6,930 nt of DNA from an uncultured Tolumonas sp. Its GTDB lineage: Bacteria > Pseudomonadota > Gammaproteobacteria > Enterobacterales > Aeromonadaceae. Below are positions 1 to 6,161 of the stretch, one piece after another. Both the position numbers and the translations under genes were made by a program. Location of the stretch: NCBI GenBank assembly GCA_903931645.1, contig CAIZDF010000217.1:1-6930 (forward strand), read 5' to 3'. The notes under the pieces were generated by a model. The model did no database searches. It was not told the DNA's origin and saw only the letters and a list, made by a program, of their open reading frames with translations. How positions within the stretch are numbered: position 1 is the stretch's first letter; every line of letters starts with the position of its first letter.

Positions 1-69
1 GGAATTGTATTGCCGTTCATTGGAATAAAAATCATTGATCTGTTTCTGACGCTGATGGGTTGGATTTAA
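1..69 (+). CDS. kdpB: KdpB C-terminal end (K+-transporting ATPase subunit B), partial
   Basis: Frame 1 is open from the window edge and gives 22 residues ending FLTLMGWI before a TAA at 67-69. The segment GIVLPFIGIKIID matches the last transmembrane stretch of KdpB, the P-type ATPase subunit that hydrolyses ATP in the KdpFABC potassium pump of the inner membrane. The catalytic domains (DKTG phosphorylation motif and others) lie upstream, outside the window. The stop codon is one base before the kdpC start, so the two genes are almost certainly co-transcribed. The identification rests on this short tail plus kdpC immediately downstream; the sequence seen is intact. Confidence 0.9.
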   Translation, partial: GIVLPFIGIKIIDLFLTLMGWI

Positions 70-70
70 T

Positions 71-643
71 ATGAAAATTTTTCGAACTGCATTGCAAATG
101 CTGCTGTTAATGACACTGCTGACTGGTGTGGCTTATCCCCTCCTCGTTACGGGGGTTACTCAGGTCATTTTTCCTGCACAGGCAAATGGGTCATTATTGT
201 ATCGTGACCATAAACCTGTTGCCTCGGCGCTGCTGGCGCAAAACATGACCGACCCACGTTATTTCTGGGCGCGCCCATCTGCTGGTAATTTTGATGGTAT
301 GGCCTCTGGCGGGAGTAATTACGGGCAGAGCAGCCTAGACTTAATGCAGCAATGGAAAACGCGCATAACGCAATGGCAACAATCAACTGATCAAACGAAA
401 CCAGTACCCGTTGAATTGATACAAGCATCTGCCAGTGGTTTAGACCCTCAAATTAGTCTGGCTGCGGCTAACTATCAACTCAGTCGGGTTGCCAAAAGCC
501 GAGGGCTGGAAGAAAAGCAAGTCAGACAAATACTGGCGCAATATATTGACCGTTCGGGTTGGTTTACCGGTGTGCCGATGGTGAACGTAATGATTTTAAA
601 CTTAGCTTTAGATCAACAGGATGTTTCACATGCCACTCGATAA
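71..643 (+). CDS. kdpC: KdpC, K+-transporting ATPase subunit C
   Basis: This 190-residue protein has the usual KdpC length. One N-terminal membrane segment (about residues 7-35, ending TGVTQVIFP) is followed by the family signature QANGSLL (about 37-43), then a periplasmic domain with SGGSNYG (about 79-85), PVELIQASASGLDPQIS and the C-terminal VNVMILNLALD. KdpC is a single-pass subunit of the KdpFABC pump, needed for complex assembly and high-affinity K+ uptake. The start ATG lies one base after the kdpB stop, with a GGGTTGGA purine-rich stretch (57-64) as ribosome binding site six bases upstream. Its 3' end overlaps the kdpD start, consistent with translational coupling. Nothing looks truncated. 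The assignment is secure from sequence and from gene order. Confidence 0.97.
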   Translation: MKIFRTALQMLLLMTLLTGVAYPLLVTGVTQVIFPAQANGSLLYRDHKPVASALLAQNMTDPRYFWARPSAGNFDGMASGGSNYGQSSLDLMQQWKTRITQWQQSTDQTKPVPVELIQASASGLDPQISLAAANYQLSRVAKSRGLEEKQVRQILAQYIDRSGWFTGVPMVNVMILNLALDQQDVSHATR

Positions 644-3320
644 CGACGATCTACGTCCTGATCCTGATGCGCTGTTGGCTGAAACGCGGCCACCTCGCGG
701 GCATCTCAAAGTATTTTTTGGCGCATGCGCTGGCGTAGGGAAAACCTACGCCATGTTGCTAGAAGCTAAACGCTTACGTGCTGAAGGGTTGGATGTTCTG
801 ATTGGTGTGGTTGAAACACATGGCCGGAGCGAAACAGCTGCATTGCTGGAGGGGTTGACACAACTTCCGTTAAAGCAAGTGCATTATCGGAAACATACTT
901 TTCATGAGTTTGACATTGATGGCGCACTATCGCGTGCGCCAGCGATGGTTTTGATGGACGAACTGGCCCATTCCAATATGCCGGGGTCTCGTCATCCCAA
1001 ACGCTGGCAAGATGTTGAAGAATTGCTAGCAGCAGGAATTGATGTTTTAACCACACTGAATGTTCAGCATTTAGAAAGCCTCAATGATGTTGTGGGTAGC
1101 ATTACCGGTATCCGCGTACGGGAAACTGTGCCGGATCGATTATATGAAGAAGCGGATGAGGTCGTGCTGGTGGATTTACCACCGGACGACCTCCGTCGGC
1201 GCCTTAATGAGGGTAAGGTTTATTTACCACAACAAGCGGAACGTGCCATTGAGCATTTTTTCCGTAAAGAAAACCTGATTGCTCTGCGGGAACTGGCTTT
1301 ACGATGTACAGCCGATCGGGTCGATGATCAAATGCAGGCTTTCCGGCACGGCGGTGAACCGGTTTGGCACACGCGAGATGCTATTTTGGTTTGTATTGGT
1401 CCTGGTGGGGGAAATGAAAAATTAGTTCGTGTTGCAGCTCGACTTGCCGGAAGGTTGGGATGTATCTGGCATGCTGTTTACGTCGAAACACCGCGTTTAC
1501 ACCGGCGCCCAGAACAGGAGCGTCGCAGTATTCTAGCGACTTTACATCTGGCGCAGGAATTGGGGGCCGAAACTTCAACATTGCCAGCACAAGATGAGGC
1601 TGAGGCCGTTTTGCATTATGCGCGAGAGCATAATCTAGGCAAAATTCTGATAGGGCGGCATACCAAGAAGCTCTGGCACCACTGGTGGAAAGGCAGTTTC
1701 GCTCACAGGCTGGGCACACAAGGGCCTGAACTTGATTTATTGATTGTTTCTCTGACAGAGAGTGACACCATCCCCGTCCCAGTTTTACCAGCAGATATTC
1801 GTCATAAAGATGAAAAATGGCAGCGCCAGTTTTCCGGTGTCGGTTTTGCGTTGTTGAGCTGTGTTGTTATCACGTTGATATCGTCACTGCTCATTAATTT
1901 TTTGGCACCACTTAATATTGTAATGCTCTATTTATTGGGTGTTGTGTTCGTTGCATTGCTATATGGACGTGTTAGTTCCAGCGTCTCTGCAATTATTAAT
2001 GTGGCTAGTTTCGATTTTTTCTTTGTTACTCCTCGTTTTTCTTTTGCTGTCAGTGATGTCCAGTATTTACTGACATTTGGTGTGATGTTACTGATTGGTT
2101 TATTAATCGGACAACTTACTGCATGGGCTCGCTATCAGGCTCGGGTTGCACAATACCGGGAAGAACGGGCGCGCAATTTATTTGAAATGGCTAAGGCATT
2201 GAGTTCCGTACTTACTGCGGAAGATGTAGCTAGAATTGCCGAGCATTTTTTGAAGCGAAGTTTTCGTGCAACCTCCGCATTATTACTGCCTGATGAGCAA
2301 CAACACTTACATATAATGGGGCGAAGACAACTACAGGTAGATCAAGCCATTGCACAGTGGTGTTTTGACCGTAATGAACATGTAGGGATGGGTACCGACA
2401 CATTACCAGCCGCGACTCAGCGTTATGTGCCCTTAATTACCCCATTACAAACATTAGGTATTTTAGTTCTGGAACCGGCTAATTTACGAATGTTGATGAT
2501 CCCAGAGCAGCAACGACTGCTTGATACATACGCGTTATTGATTGCGGTTGCTTTAGAACGTCTTCGGTTGGCTCACGTTGCCGAAGAAGCAAAATTACAC
2601 AGTGAAACTGAACGTTTGCGTAATGCTTTATTGGCCGCATTATCACATGATTTGCGTACACCGTTGACGGTGTTGTTTGCACAAGCGGAAATGCTGATGC
2701 AATCGTTAACTATTGATAAATCTCCCCATACCCAACAGGCGAATGCCATTCGGGCTCAGGTTCTTGGTACAACACGTCTGGTTAATAACTTATTGGATAT
2801 GGCTCGACTAGAATCAGAGGGGGTGCATCTGCGTAAAGAATGGCAATCTTTACAAGAAATGGTTGGCAGTGCGTTAACGTCATTGAATATTCCTTTAACC
2901 GGTCATCCTCTGAATATTCAAATTCCACCAGATTTACCGTTGTTATTTTGTGATGGTGTATTGATAGAACGGGTACTGGTTAATTTATTGGAAAATGGTT
3001 GTAAATATGCAGGTGATGGCGTCACTATTGGTATTGATGTTGAAGTATTAGAAATAGAAGTATTGATTACAGTCTGGAATCTGGGGCCAGAATTACCTGT
3101 CGGACAAGAAAAATTAATATTTGAAAAATTTGCCCGTGGTGAAAAAGAATCGACAACCCCCGGAGTTGGTCTTGGTCTTGCTATCTGTCGAGCCATTATT
3201 GAAACACATGGTGGACGAATCTGGGCTGAAAATCGCAGTGGCGGAGGCGTGAATTTTTATTTTACTTTGCCATTACAACCTTTACCTGAATTAGAGCCGG
3301 AGCTTATTAGCGAATCGTGA
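630..3320 (+). CDS. kdpD: KdpD, osmosensitive K+ sensor histidine kinase
   Basis: KdpD is an inner-membrane kinase that phosphorylates KdpE under K+ limitation. I start it at ATG 630 (896 aa) because AGGA (618-621) sits eight bases upstream. The alternative ATG 621 (899 aa) has AGG directly against it. Numbering from 630: N-terminal KdpD domain with Walker A GACAGVGKT (31-39) and Walker B-like LMDELAHSN (about 108-116); USP-like domain (about 247-375); four membrane helices (about 402-498) followed by an Arg-rich stretch; GAF-like domain (about 520-645); HisKA with LSHDLRTPLT, phosphoacceptor His673; HATPase with N-box ENGCKYA (Asn789), F-box EKFARG and G2 box GVGLGL (845-850). The G1 box is odd: NLGPE at 817-821 replaces the usual D-x-G-x-G, so ATP binding may be altered. 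It overlaps kdpC by 14 bases and kdpE by 4. Confidence 0.96.
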   Translation: MPLDNDDLRPDPDALLAETRPPRGHLKVFFGACAGVGKTYAMLLEAKRLRAEGLDVLIGVVETHGRSETAALLEGLTQLPLKQVHYRKHTFHEFDIDGALSRAPAMVLMDELAHSNMPGSRHPKRWQDVEELLAAGIDVLTTLNVQHLESLNDVVGSITGIRVRETVPDRLYEEADEVVLVDLPPDDLRRRLNEGKVYLPQQAERAIEHFFRKENLIALRELALRCTADRVDDQMQAFRHGGEPVWHTRDAILVCIGPGGGNEKLVRVAARLAGRLGCIWHAVYVETPRLHRRPEQERRSILATLHLAQELGAETSTLPAQDEAEAVLHYAREHNLGKILIGRHTKKLWHHWWKGSFAHRLGTQGPELDLLIVSLTESDTIPVPVLPADIRHKDEKWQRQFSGVGFALLSCVVITLISSLLINFLAPLNIVMLYLLGVVFVALLYGRVSSSVSAIINVASFDFFFVTPRFSFAVSDVQYLLTFGVMLLIGLLIGQLTAWARYQARVAQYREERARNLFEMAKALSSVLTAEDVARIAEHFLKRSFRATSALLLPDEQQHLHIMGRRQLQVDQAIAQWCFDRNEHVGMGTDTLPAATQRYVPLITPLQTLGILVLEPANLRMLMIPEQQRLLDTYALLIAVALERLRLAHVAEEAKLHSETERLRNALLAALSHDLRTPLTVLFAQAEMLMQSLTIDKSPHTQQANAIRAQVLGTTRLVNNLLDMARLESEGVHLRKEWQSLQEMVGSALTSLNIPLTGHPLNIQIPPDLPLLFCDGVLIERVLVNLLENGCKYAGDGVTIGIDVEVLEIEVLITVWNLGPELPVGQEKLIFEKFARGEKESTTPGVGLGLAICRAIIETHGGRIWAENRSGGGVNFYFTLPLQPLPELEPELISES

Positions 3321-4012
3321 ATGACCATACAGCCAATATTCTCATCGTGGAAGATGAACATCAGATTCGGCGGTTTCTCGGAACAGCATTACAGTCCGAA
3401 GGATTCCGTGTGTTTGACGCGGATACATTACAACGCGGATTGATAGAAGTTGCGACCCGTAAACCTGACTTGGTGATCTTGGATTTGGGTTTACCTGACG
3501 GTGATGGTAATCAGTTTATTGAAGAAGTGCGCCAGTGGAGTCAGCTACCTATTATTGTGTTATCTGCACGCAGTGATGAAACTGATAAAGTCCGAGCGTT
3601 GAATGCTGGTGCCGATGATTATCTCAGTAAACCGTTTGGTATGGCTGAATTATTGGCGCGAGTCAGAGCTAATTTGCGTCGTCGAATGACAGAAAAAGAA
3701 TCTGAATCACCGGAGATTTGTTTTGGCGATGTTCGAGTTGATCGTACCAAAAGACGCGTTTTCAGGAATAATGAAGAAATACACCTAACACAACTGGAAT
3801 ATCGGCTATTAATGGCATTATTAGCTCAACCAGGGCGAGTACTGACTCATCGGCAACTATTAAATACAGTGTGGGGGCCTTCATATATTGAACAAACACA
3901 ATACATTCGTATTTATATGGGGCATTTAAGACAAAAACTTGAGAAAGACGCGACTCAGCCTCGCTATTTACAAACGGAGACGGGAATTGGTTATCGATTT
4001 ATTCTTGATTAA
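3317..4012 (+). CDS. kdpE: KdpE, OmpR/PhoB-family response regulator of the kdp operon
   Basis: KdpE is the cytoplasmic DNA-binding partner of KdpD; when phosphorylated it activates the kdp promoter, which lies outside this window. The 231-residue length is normal. The receiver domain (about 7-120) has the acidic pair Glu12-Asp13, phosphoacceptor Asp56 in ILDLGLPDGDG, Ser83 in VLSARS and Lys105 in LSKPFG. The winged-helix output domain (about 130-230) carries LTQLEYRLL, VLTHRQLL, VWGP, YIRIYMGHLRQKLE and TETGIGYRF, all typical of KdpE. The start is GTG at 3317, inside a GTGA that is also the kdpD stop. GGAG at 3299-3302 is a somewhat distant ribosome binding site, so translation probably depends on coupling to kdpD. 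No out-of-place residues are seen and no clear terminator follows. Confidence 0.96.
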   Translation: MNDHTANILIVEDEHQIRRFLGTALQSEGFRVFDADTLQRGLIEVATRKPDLVILDLGLPDGDGNQFIEEVRQWSQLPIIVLSARSDETDKVRALNAGADDYLSKPFGMAELLARVRANLRRRMTEKESESPEICFGDVRVDRTKRRVFRNNEEIHLTQLEYRLLMALLAQPGRVLTHRQLLNTVWGPSYIEQTQYIRIYMGHLRQKLEKDATQPRYLQTETGIGYRFILD

Positions 4013-4068
4013 CAAATAAAAATAGTTTTGGTTTTTCAAATACAAGAACATGGCACTGTAACCGTCGA

Positions 4069-4074
4069 TATAAT
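4069..4074 (+). promoter_or_regulatory. Candidate -10 box for the MerR-type regulator gene
   Basis: A perfect TATAAT lies in the 114-bp gap after kdpE and would start transcription near 4081, about 46 bases before the regulator's ATG. No good -35 hexamer is seen 16-18 bases upstream (GAACAT at 17 bp), so the promoter would be weak or activator-dependent. Read-through from kdpE is an alternative. Confidence 0.35.
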
Positions 4075-4126
4075 CCTCGGGCCAAATATGATTATTCGGT
4101 TAAGTAAAAACTTCCTGAGACTTGTT

Positions 4127-4495
4127 ATGAACGTTAAACAGTTTGCGGAACGGGTAGGGTTGACTGCTCACACTATCCGTTATTACGACAAAATTGGTCT
4201 GTTCGGCTGTGTTGCCCGTTTGGATAATGGCCATCGCATTTTTACCGAACAGGAAGTCGGTTGGATTGCCTTTGTTCAGCGCTTGAAAGAAACCGGAATG
4301 CCGTTAAACCAAATCCTGGTGTATGCCGCGTTACGTGCAACAGGTGACGGGACTATGCAGGAACGGCAAAAATTACTGGAAAAGCATGCGGCTGTATTGA
4401 AATCGACCATTGAGCAACAACAGCAACATCTTGAAAAATTGAATGAAAAAATTGCCTTTTACGCTAATGCGATAACACGCCAAAGCATGGCTTGA
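4127..4495 (+). CDS. MerR-family transcriptional regulator
   Basis: I start this gene at ATG 4127 (122 aa) because GAGA at 4117-4120 is well placed and the MerR fold begins at once with MNVKQFAERVGL. In-frame extension to TTG 4028 adds 33 residues unlike the family. Residues 1-70 form the winged helix: AERVGLTAHTIRYYDKIGL (7-25), NGHRIFTEQEV (34-44) and RLKETGMPLNQI (52-63). Residues about 75-112 are a Gln/Lys/Glu-rich helix suited to the antiparallel dimerisation coiled coil. The effector region is short and has no cysteine; the only Cys is residue 28. The position where, as I recall, AdhR/NmlR proteins carry a redox Cys is Arg52. Metal or thiol sensing is therefore unlikely and the inducer is unknown. 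Its probable target is the promoter overlapping its own stop codon. Confidence 0.9.
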   Translation: MNVKQFAERVGLTAHTIRYYDKIGLFGCVARLDNGHRIFTEQEVGWIAFVQRLKETGMPLNQILVYAALRATGDGTMQERQKLLEKHAAVLKSTIEQQQQHLEKLNEKIAFYANAITRQSMA

Positions 4496-4522
4496 CTGAG
4501 AGTTAACTCTAAGTTGTAAGCT
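4492..4522 (+). promoter_or_regulatory. MerR-type promoter and operator of the CMD gene
   Basis: The -35 box TTGACT (4492-4497) and -10 box TAAGCT (4517-4522) are separated by exactly 19 bp, the long spacer typical of MerR-activated promoters. The spacer region holds the perfect palindrome AGAGTTAACTCT (4499-4510), extended by flanking ACT/AGT to a 20-bp dyad (4495-4514) with one mismatched pair. The -35 overlaps the regulator's TGA stop. Transcription would start near 4529, just upstream of the downstream gene's ribosome binding site. I infer binding by the adjacent MerR protein. Confidence 0.82.
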
Positions 4523-4562
4523 CGGTATGAATAAACCCAACATTCATAACCGGAGCATAAAG

Positions 4563-4940
4563 ATGAAAACTGAAAATTTACGATATCAGCAAGGTTTAGC
4601 TAAATTGAATGAGATTGATGGTGAAGCGGGTGAAAAAGTCATTGCTGCTTTGCAGGATATCGCACCGGATTTAGCTCGTTATGTTATTGAATTTCCATTT
4701 GGTGATATCTACTCCAGACCCGGCTTAGATCTGAAATCGCGCGAGATCGCGACCGTTGCCGCATTAACAGCACTGGGCAACGCTGCGCCACAACTGAAAG
4801 TTCATATTCATGGCGCATTAAATGTTGGTTGTACAGAAACTGAAATCGTCGAAGTGATCATACAAATGGCAGTGTATGCTGGTTTTCCTGCCGCGCTGAA
4901 TGGAATGTTTGCCGCAAAAGAAGTGTTCGCTGAACGTTAA
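4563..4940 (+). CDS. Carboxymuconolactone decarboxylase (CMD) family protein
   Basis: I start this at ATG 4563 (125 aa): GGAG at 4552-4555 is seven bases upstream, whereas ATG 4527 would lie at the predicted transcription start. The core [18 protein letters not shown] (55-72), [35 protein letters not shown] (79-113) is the small helical CMD fold, with the usual Glu61 and His83. It lacks the C-x-x-C of AhpD; the only cysteine is Cys90, so peroxiredoxin-type disulfide chemistry is unlikely. PcaC, the 4-carboxymuconolactone decarboxylase of protocatechuate breakdown, belongs to the same family, but no other pca gene is here, so the reaction cannot be assigned. It is probably soluble and cytoplasmic, with no signal peptide. 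Transcription is probably controlled by the MerR-type protein just upstream. Confidence 0.88.
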   Translation: MKTENLRYQQGLAKLNEIDGEAGEKVIAALQDIAPDLARYVIEFPFGDIYSRPGLDLKSREIATVAALTALGNAAPQLKVHIHGALNVGCTETEIVEVIIQMAVYAGFPAALNGMFAAKEVFAER

Positions 4941-4976
4941 AAGTGATCTATGCCTCATGTTTAGTTCATGAATGGT

Positions 4977-4996
4977 AAAAGCCAGTTTTTCTGGCT
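4977..4996 (-). terminator. Probable rho-independent terminator for modE
   Basis: Read on the minus strand, AGCCAG-AAAAA-CTGGCT forms a six-base-pair hairpin (4980-4996) followed by TTTT (the last three T's beyond the stem). It lies about 70 bases beyond the modE stop. The T run follows the stem only in the minus direction, so it suits modE rather than the plus-strand CMD gene. The stem is short. Confidence 0.55.
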
Positions 4997-5002
4997 GGAA
5001 AT

Positions 5003-5050
5003 AGCTAATGCTGATTGTTCGGATATGCCTGACAACCGCATTAGCTTTTT
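5003..5050 (+). terminator. Probable rho-independent terminator for the CMD gene
   Basis: AGCTAATGC (5003-5011) pairs perfectly with GCATTAGCT (5038-5046), and the stem runs straight into a T tract (5046-5050). An inner arm (TTGT 5015-5018 with ACAA 5032-5035, then GG with CC around an ATATG loop) continues the hairpin. It ends transcription of the MerR-CMD unit before the convergent modE. Confidence 0.65.
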
Positions 5051-5063
5051 ACTAAATGTACAT

Positions 5064-5927
5064 TCAGCCCTGATAGCTGCATAACAAAACTGCAGAGGCT
5101 TTAAATGCCGCACAGGCTTCTTGCCCTTCGGCTAACTGCATAGTTTGTACACTTTCCGTCGTAACTACAGCACAGACGGTTTTGTCTCCCGGTAAACTGA
5201 TCACTACTTCACTATTAATTGGTCCACGATAGATATGACTAATTACGCCCCAAAGTTGGTTGCGGGTTGATAGCTTGAGCTTTTGGTCTGTGACTAACAT
5301 TACAGACGATGATTTAATCAACGCATACAACTCTTGCCCAGAAAAGATGTCTAAACTGCCTGCTGATTCTCGGGTAATAACCGCAATCAGGTGTACTTTT
5401 TCATCTAATTTTAGCGTGATCTCAAATTCTACCGGGCCAGGGCGTATCGCAGTGACTGTGCCCATAAACTGATTGCGGGCGCTGCTGCGCATGGATATCC
5501 GACGCAATAAACGTCGAAATCGTGGTACATCATACTGCTCACCACAGCCGTCCGATTTTCCCTGACAGGATGAATGTTGTAATTGCTCATGGATCTTGGA
5601 TAAAGCTAACTGATATTCCGCTTGTAACGCTCGGTAGAGCGCGACGGTTTGTTTACCATAGGCGGTAAGTAACGTTCCCCCACCATTTTTCCCGCCGGTT
5701 GTTCTTATCACCAATGGTTGCTCAGCCAGATTATTCATCTCATCCAACGCGTCCCAGGCCGCACGGTAAGAGAGCGGAATCGACTTAGCGGCTTGTGTTA
5801 GTGAACCCAAACGATCAATTGCTTCGAGCAGGTGGATGCGCGTATCGCCTAGTGATGGTCCTACTTCCGTGCACAGTTTTAGTTCACCTAATAAAGCACC
5901 TGTCATGTGATGTGAATGTTTAGACAT
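5064..5927 (-). CDS. modE: ModE, molybdate-responsive transcriptional regulator
   Basis: ModE binds molybdate and then DNA, typically repressing molybdate uptake genes when Mo is sufficient. The 287 residues are somewhat longer than E. coli ModE (262). An N-terminal winged helix (about 25-100) contains IHLLEAIDRLGSLTQAAKSIPLSYRAAWDALDEMNNL and the family hallmark TTGGKNGGGTLLTAYG. Two Mop/TOBE domains follow, opening with SARNQFMGTV (149-158) and STRNQLWGVI (220-229). Ser149, Arg151 and Lys205 sit where molybdate ligands are expected by comparison with E. coli ModE. The linker has an unusual cysteine pair, Cys121 and Cys128. The start is ATG 5927-5925, preceded on the minus strand by GAGGGA five bases upstream. 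A ModE box on its own promoter suggests autoregulation. No modF follows; the next gene is convergent. Confidence 0.95.
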   Translation of the reverse strand: MSKHSHHMTGALLGELKLCTEVGPSLGDTRIHLLEAIDRLGSLTQAAKSIPLSYRAAWDALDEMNNLAEQPLVIRTTGGKNGGGTLLTAYGKQTVALYRALQAEYQLALSKIHEQLQHSSCQGKSDGCGEQYDVPRFRRLLRRISMRSSARNQFMGTVTAIRPGPVEFEITLKLDEKVHLIAVITRESAGSLDIFSGQELYALIKSSSVMLVTDQKLKLSTRNQLWGVISHIYRGPINSEVVISLPGDKTVCAVVTTESVQTMQLAEGQEACAAFKASAVLLCSYQG

Positions 5928-5935
5928 TCCGATCC

Positions 5936-5963
5936 CTCGATATGTATTAACTTATATAGCGAA
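5936..5963. promoter_or_regulatory. ModE box overlapping the modE promoter and ribosome binding site
   Basis: Half-sites CTCGATATGTA (5936-5946) and TATATAGCGAA (5953-5963) are separated by six bases. The known ModE consensus, as I recall it, is ATCG-N-TATATA, six bases, TATATAACGAT; each half here differs at two positions, ignoring the N. The right half contains TATATA (minus strand 5958-5953), a plausible -10 box for modE that would start transcription near 5946. ModE bound here would block its own gene. Confidence 0.75.
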
Positions 5964-6075
5964 GAGCAAAATACATACCCGAAACCCAAATTGATTAAAA
6001 TTCAACCAAATTACCCAGAAAAACACGATAATAGAGTTATTCCATGGGCCAATAAGTTTCATTTTGTCGCACAGA

Positions 6076-6097
6076 TAATGTGAGGATTGTCACATTT
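6076..6097. promoter_or_regulatory. CRP (cAMP receptor protein) binding site
   Basis: TGTGA (6079-6083) and TCACA (6090-6094) are separated by exactly six bases and flanked by TAA and TTT. This matches the 22-bp CRP consensus at every conserved outer position except the first base. Its centre is 251 bp before the modA start and 159 bp before the modE start. A weaker second site, TGTGA-N6-GCATA, is at 6161-6176. Confidence 0.75.
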
Positions 6098-6114
6098 GTC
6101 ATTATTCGTGCATT

Positions 6115-6136
6115 GTTGTGCAACAAAATGCACAAC
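6115..6136. repeat. Perfect 8-bp inverted repeat, operator-like
   Basis: GTTGTGCA (6115-6122) and TGCACAAC (6129-6136) are perfect inverted arms around ACAAAA. Two further palindromes overlap it: GTGCATT/AATGCAC (6108-6114 and 6127-6133) and TTGTTG/CAACAA (6113-6118 and 6121-6126). The size fits a dimeric repressor or activator site. The arms are too far apart for CRP and in the wrong orientation for NtrC. No T tract follows, so it is not a terminator. Confidence 0.55.
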
Positions 6137-6161
6137 GATGCTTATCTGATTGTTGATAGAT

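Noticed and set aside
766..1719. Open frames on the minus strand and in another plus frame inside kdpD
   Set aside because: They lie wholly within kdpD, have no recognisable domains or ribosome binding sites, and their sequences read as shadows of the coding frame.
4013..4060. Terminator after kdpE
   Set aside because: There is a T-rich run (4026-4036), but no GC-containing stem precedes it.
4028..4126. N-terminal extension of the MerR-type gene to TTG 4028 or ATG 4088
   Set aside because: The extra residues are not MerR-like, a good ribosome binding site precedes ATG 4127, and the family fold starts there. The extension would also overlap the TATAAT candidate.
4527..4562. Longer CMD protein starting at ATG 4527
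   Set aside because: The predicted transcription start is near 4529 and no ribosome binding site is seen before 4527, while ATG 4563 has GGAG at good spacing.
4563..4940. AhpD-type alkylhydroperoxidase
   Set aside because: The C-x-x-C active site is missing; there is only one cysteine in the protein.
5260..5472. Plus-strand open frame inside modE
   Set aside because: It is antisense to the well-conserved Mop domains and shows no protein-like motif or ribosome binding site.
5991..6005. FNR-like palindrome TTGATTAAAATTCAA upstream of modE
   Set aside because: The spacing between TTGA and TCAA is seven bases instead of the six in the FNR consensus, so the half-sites are out of register.
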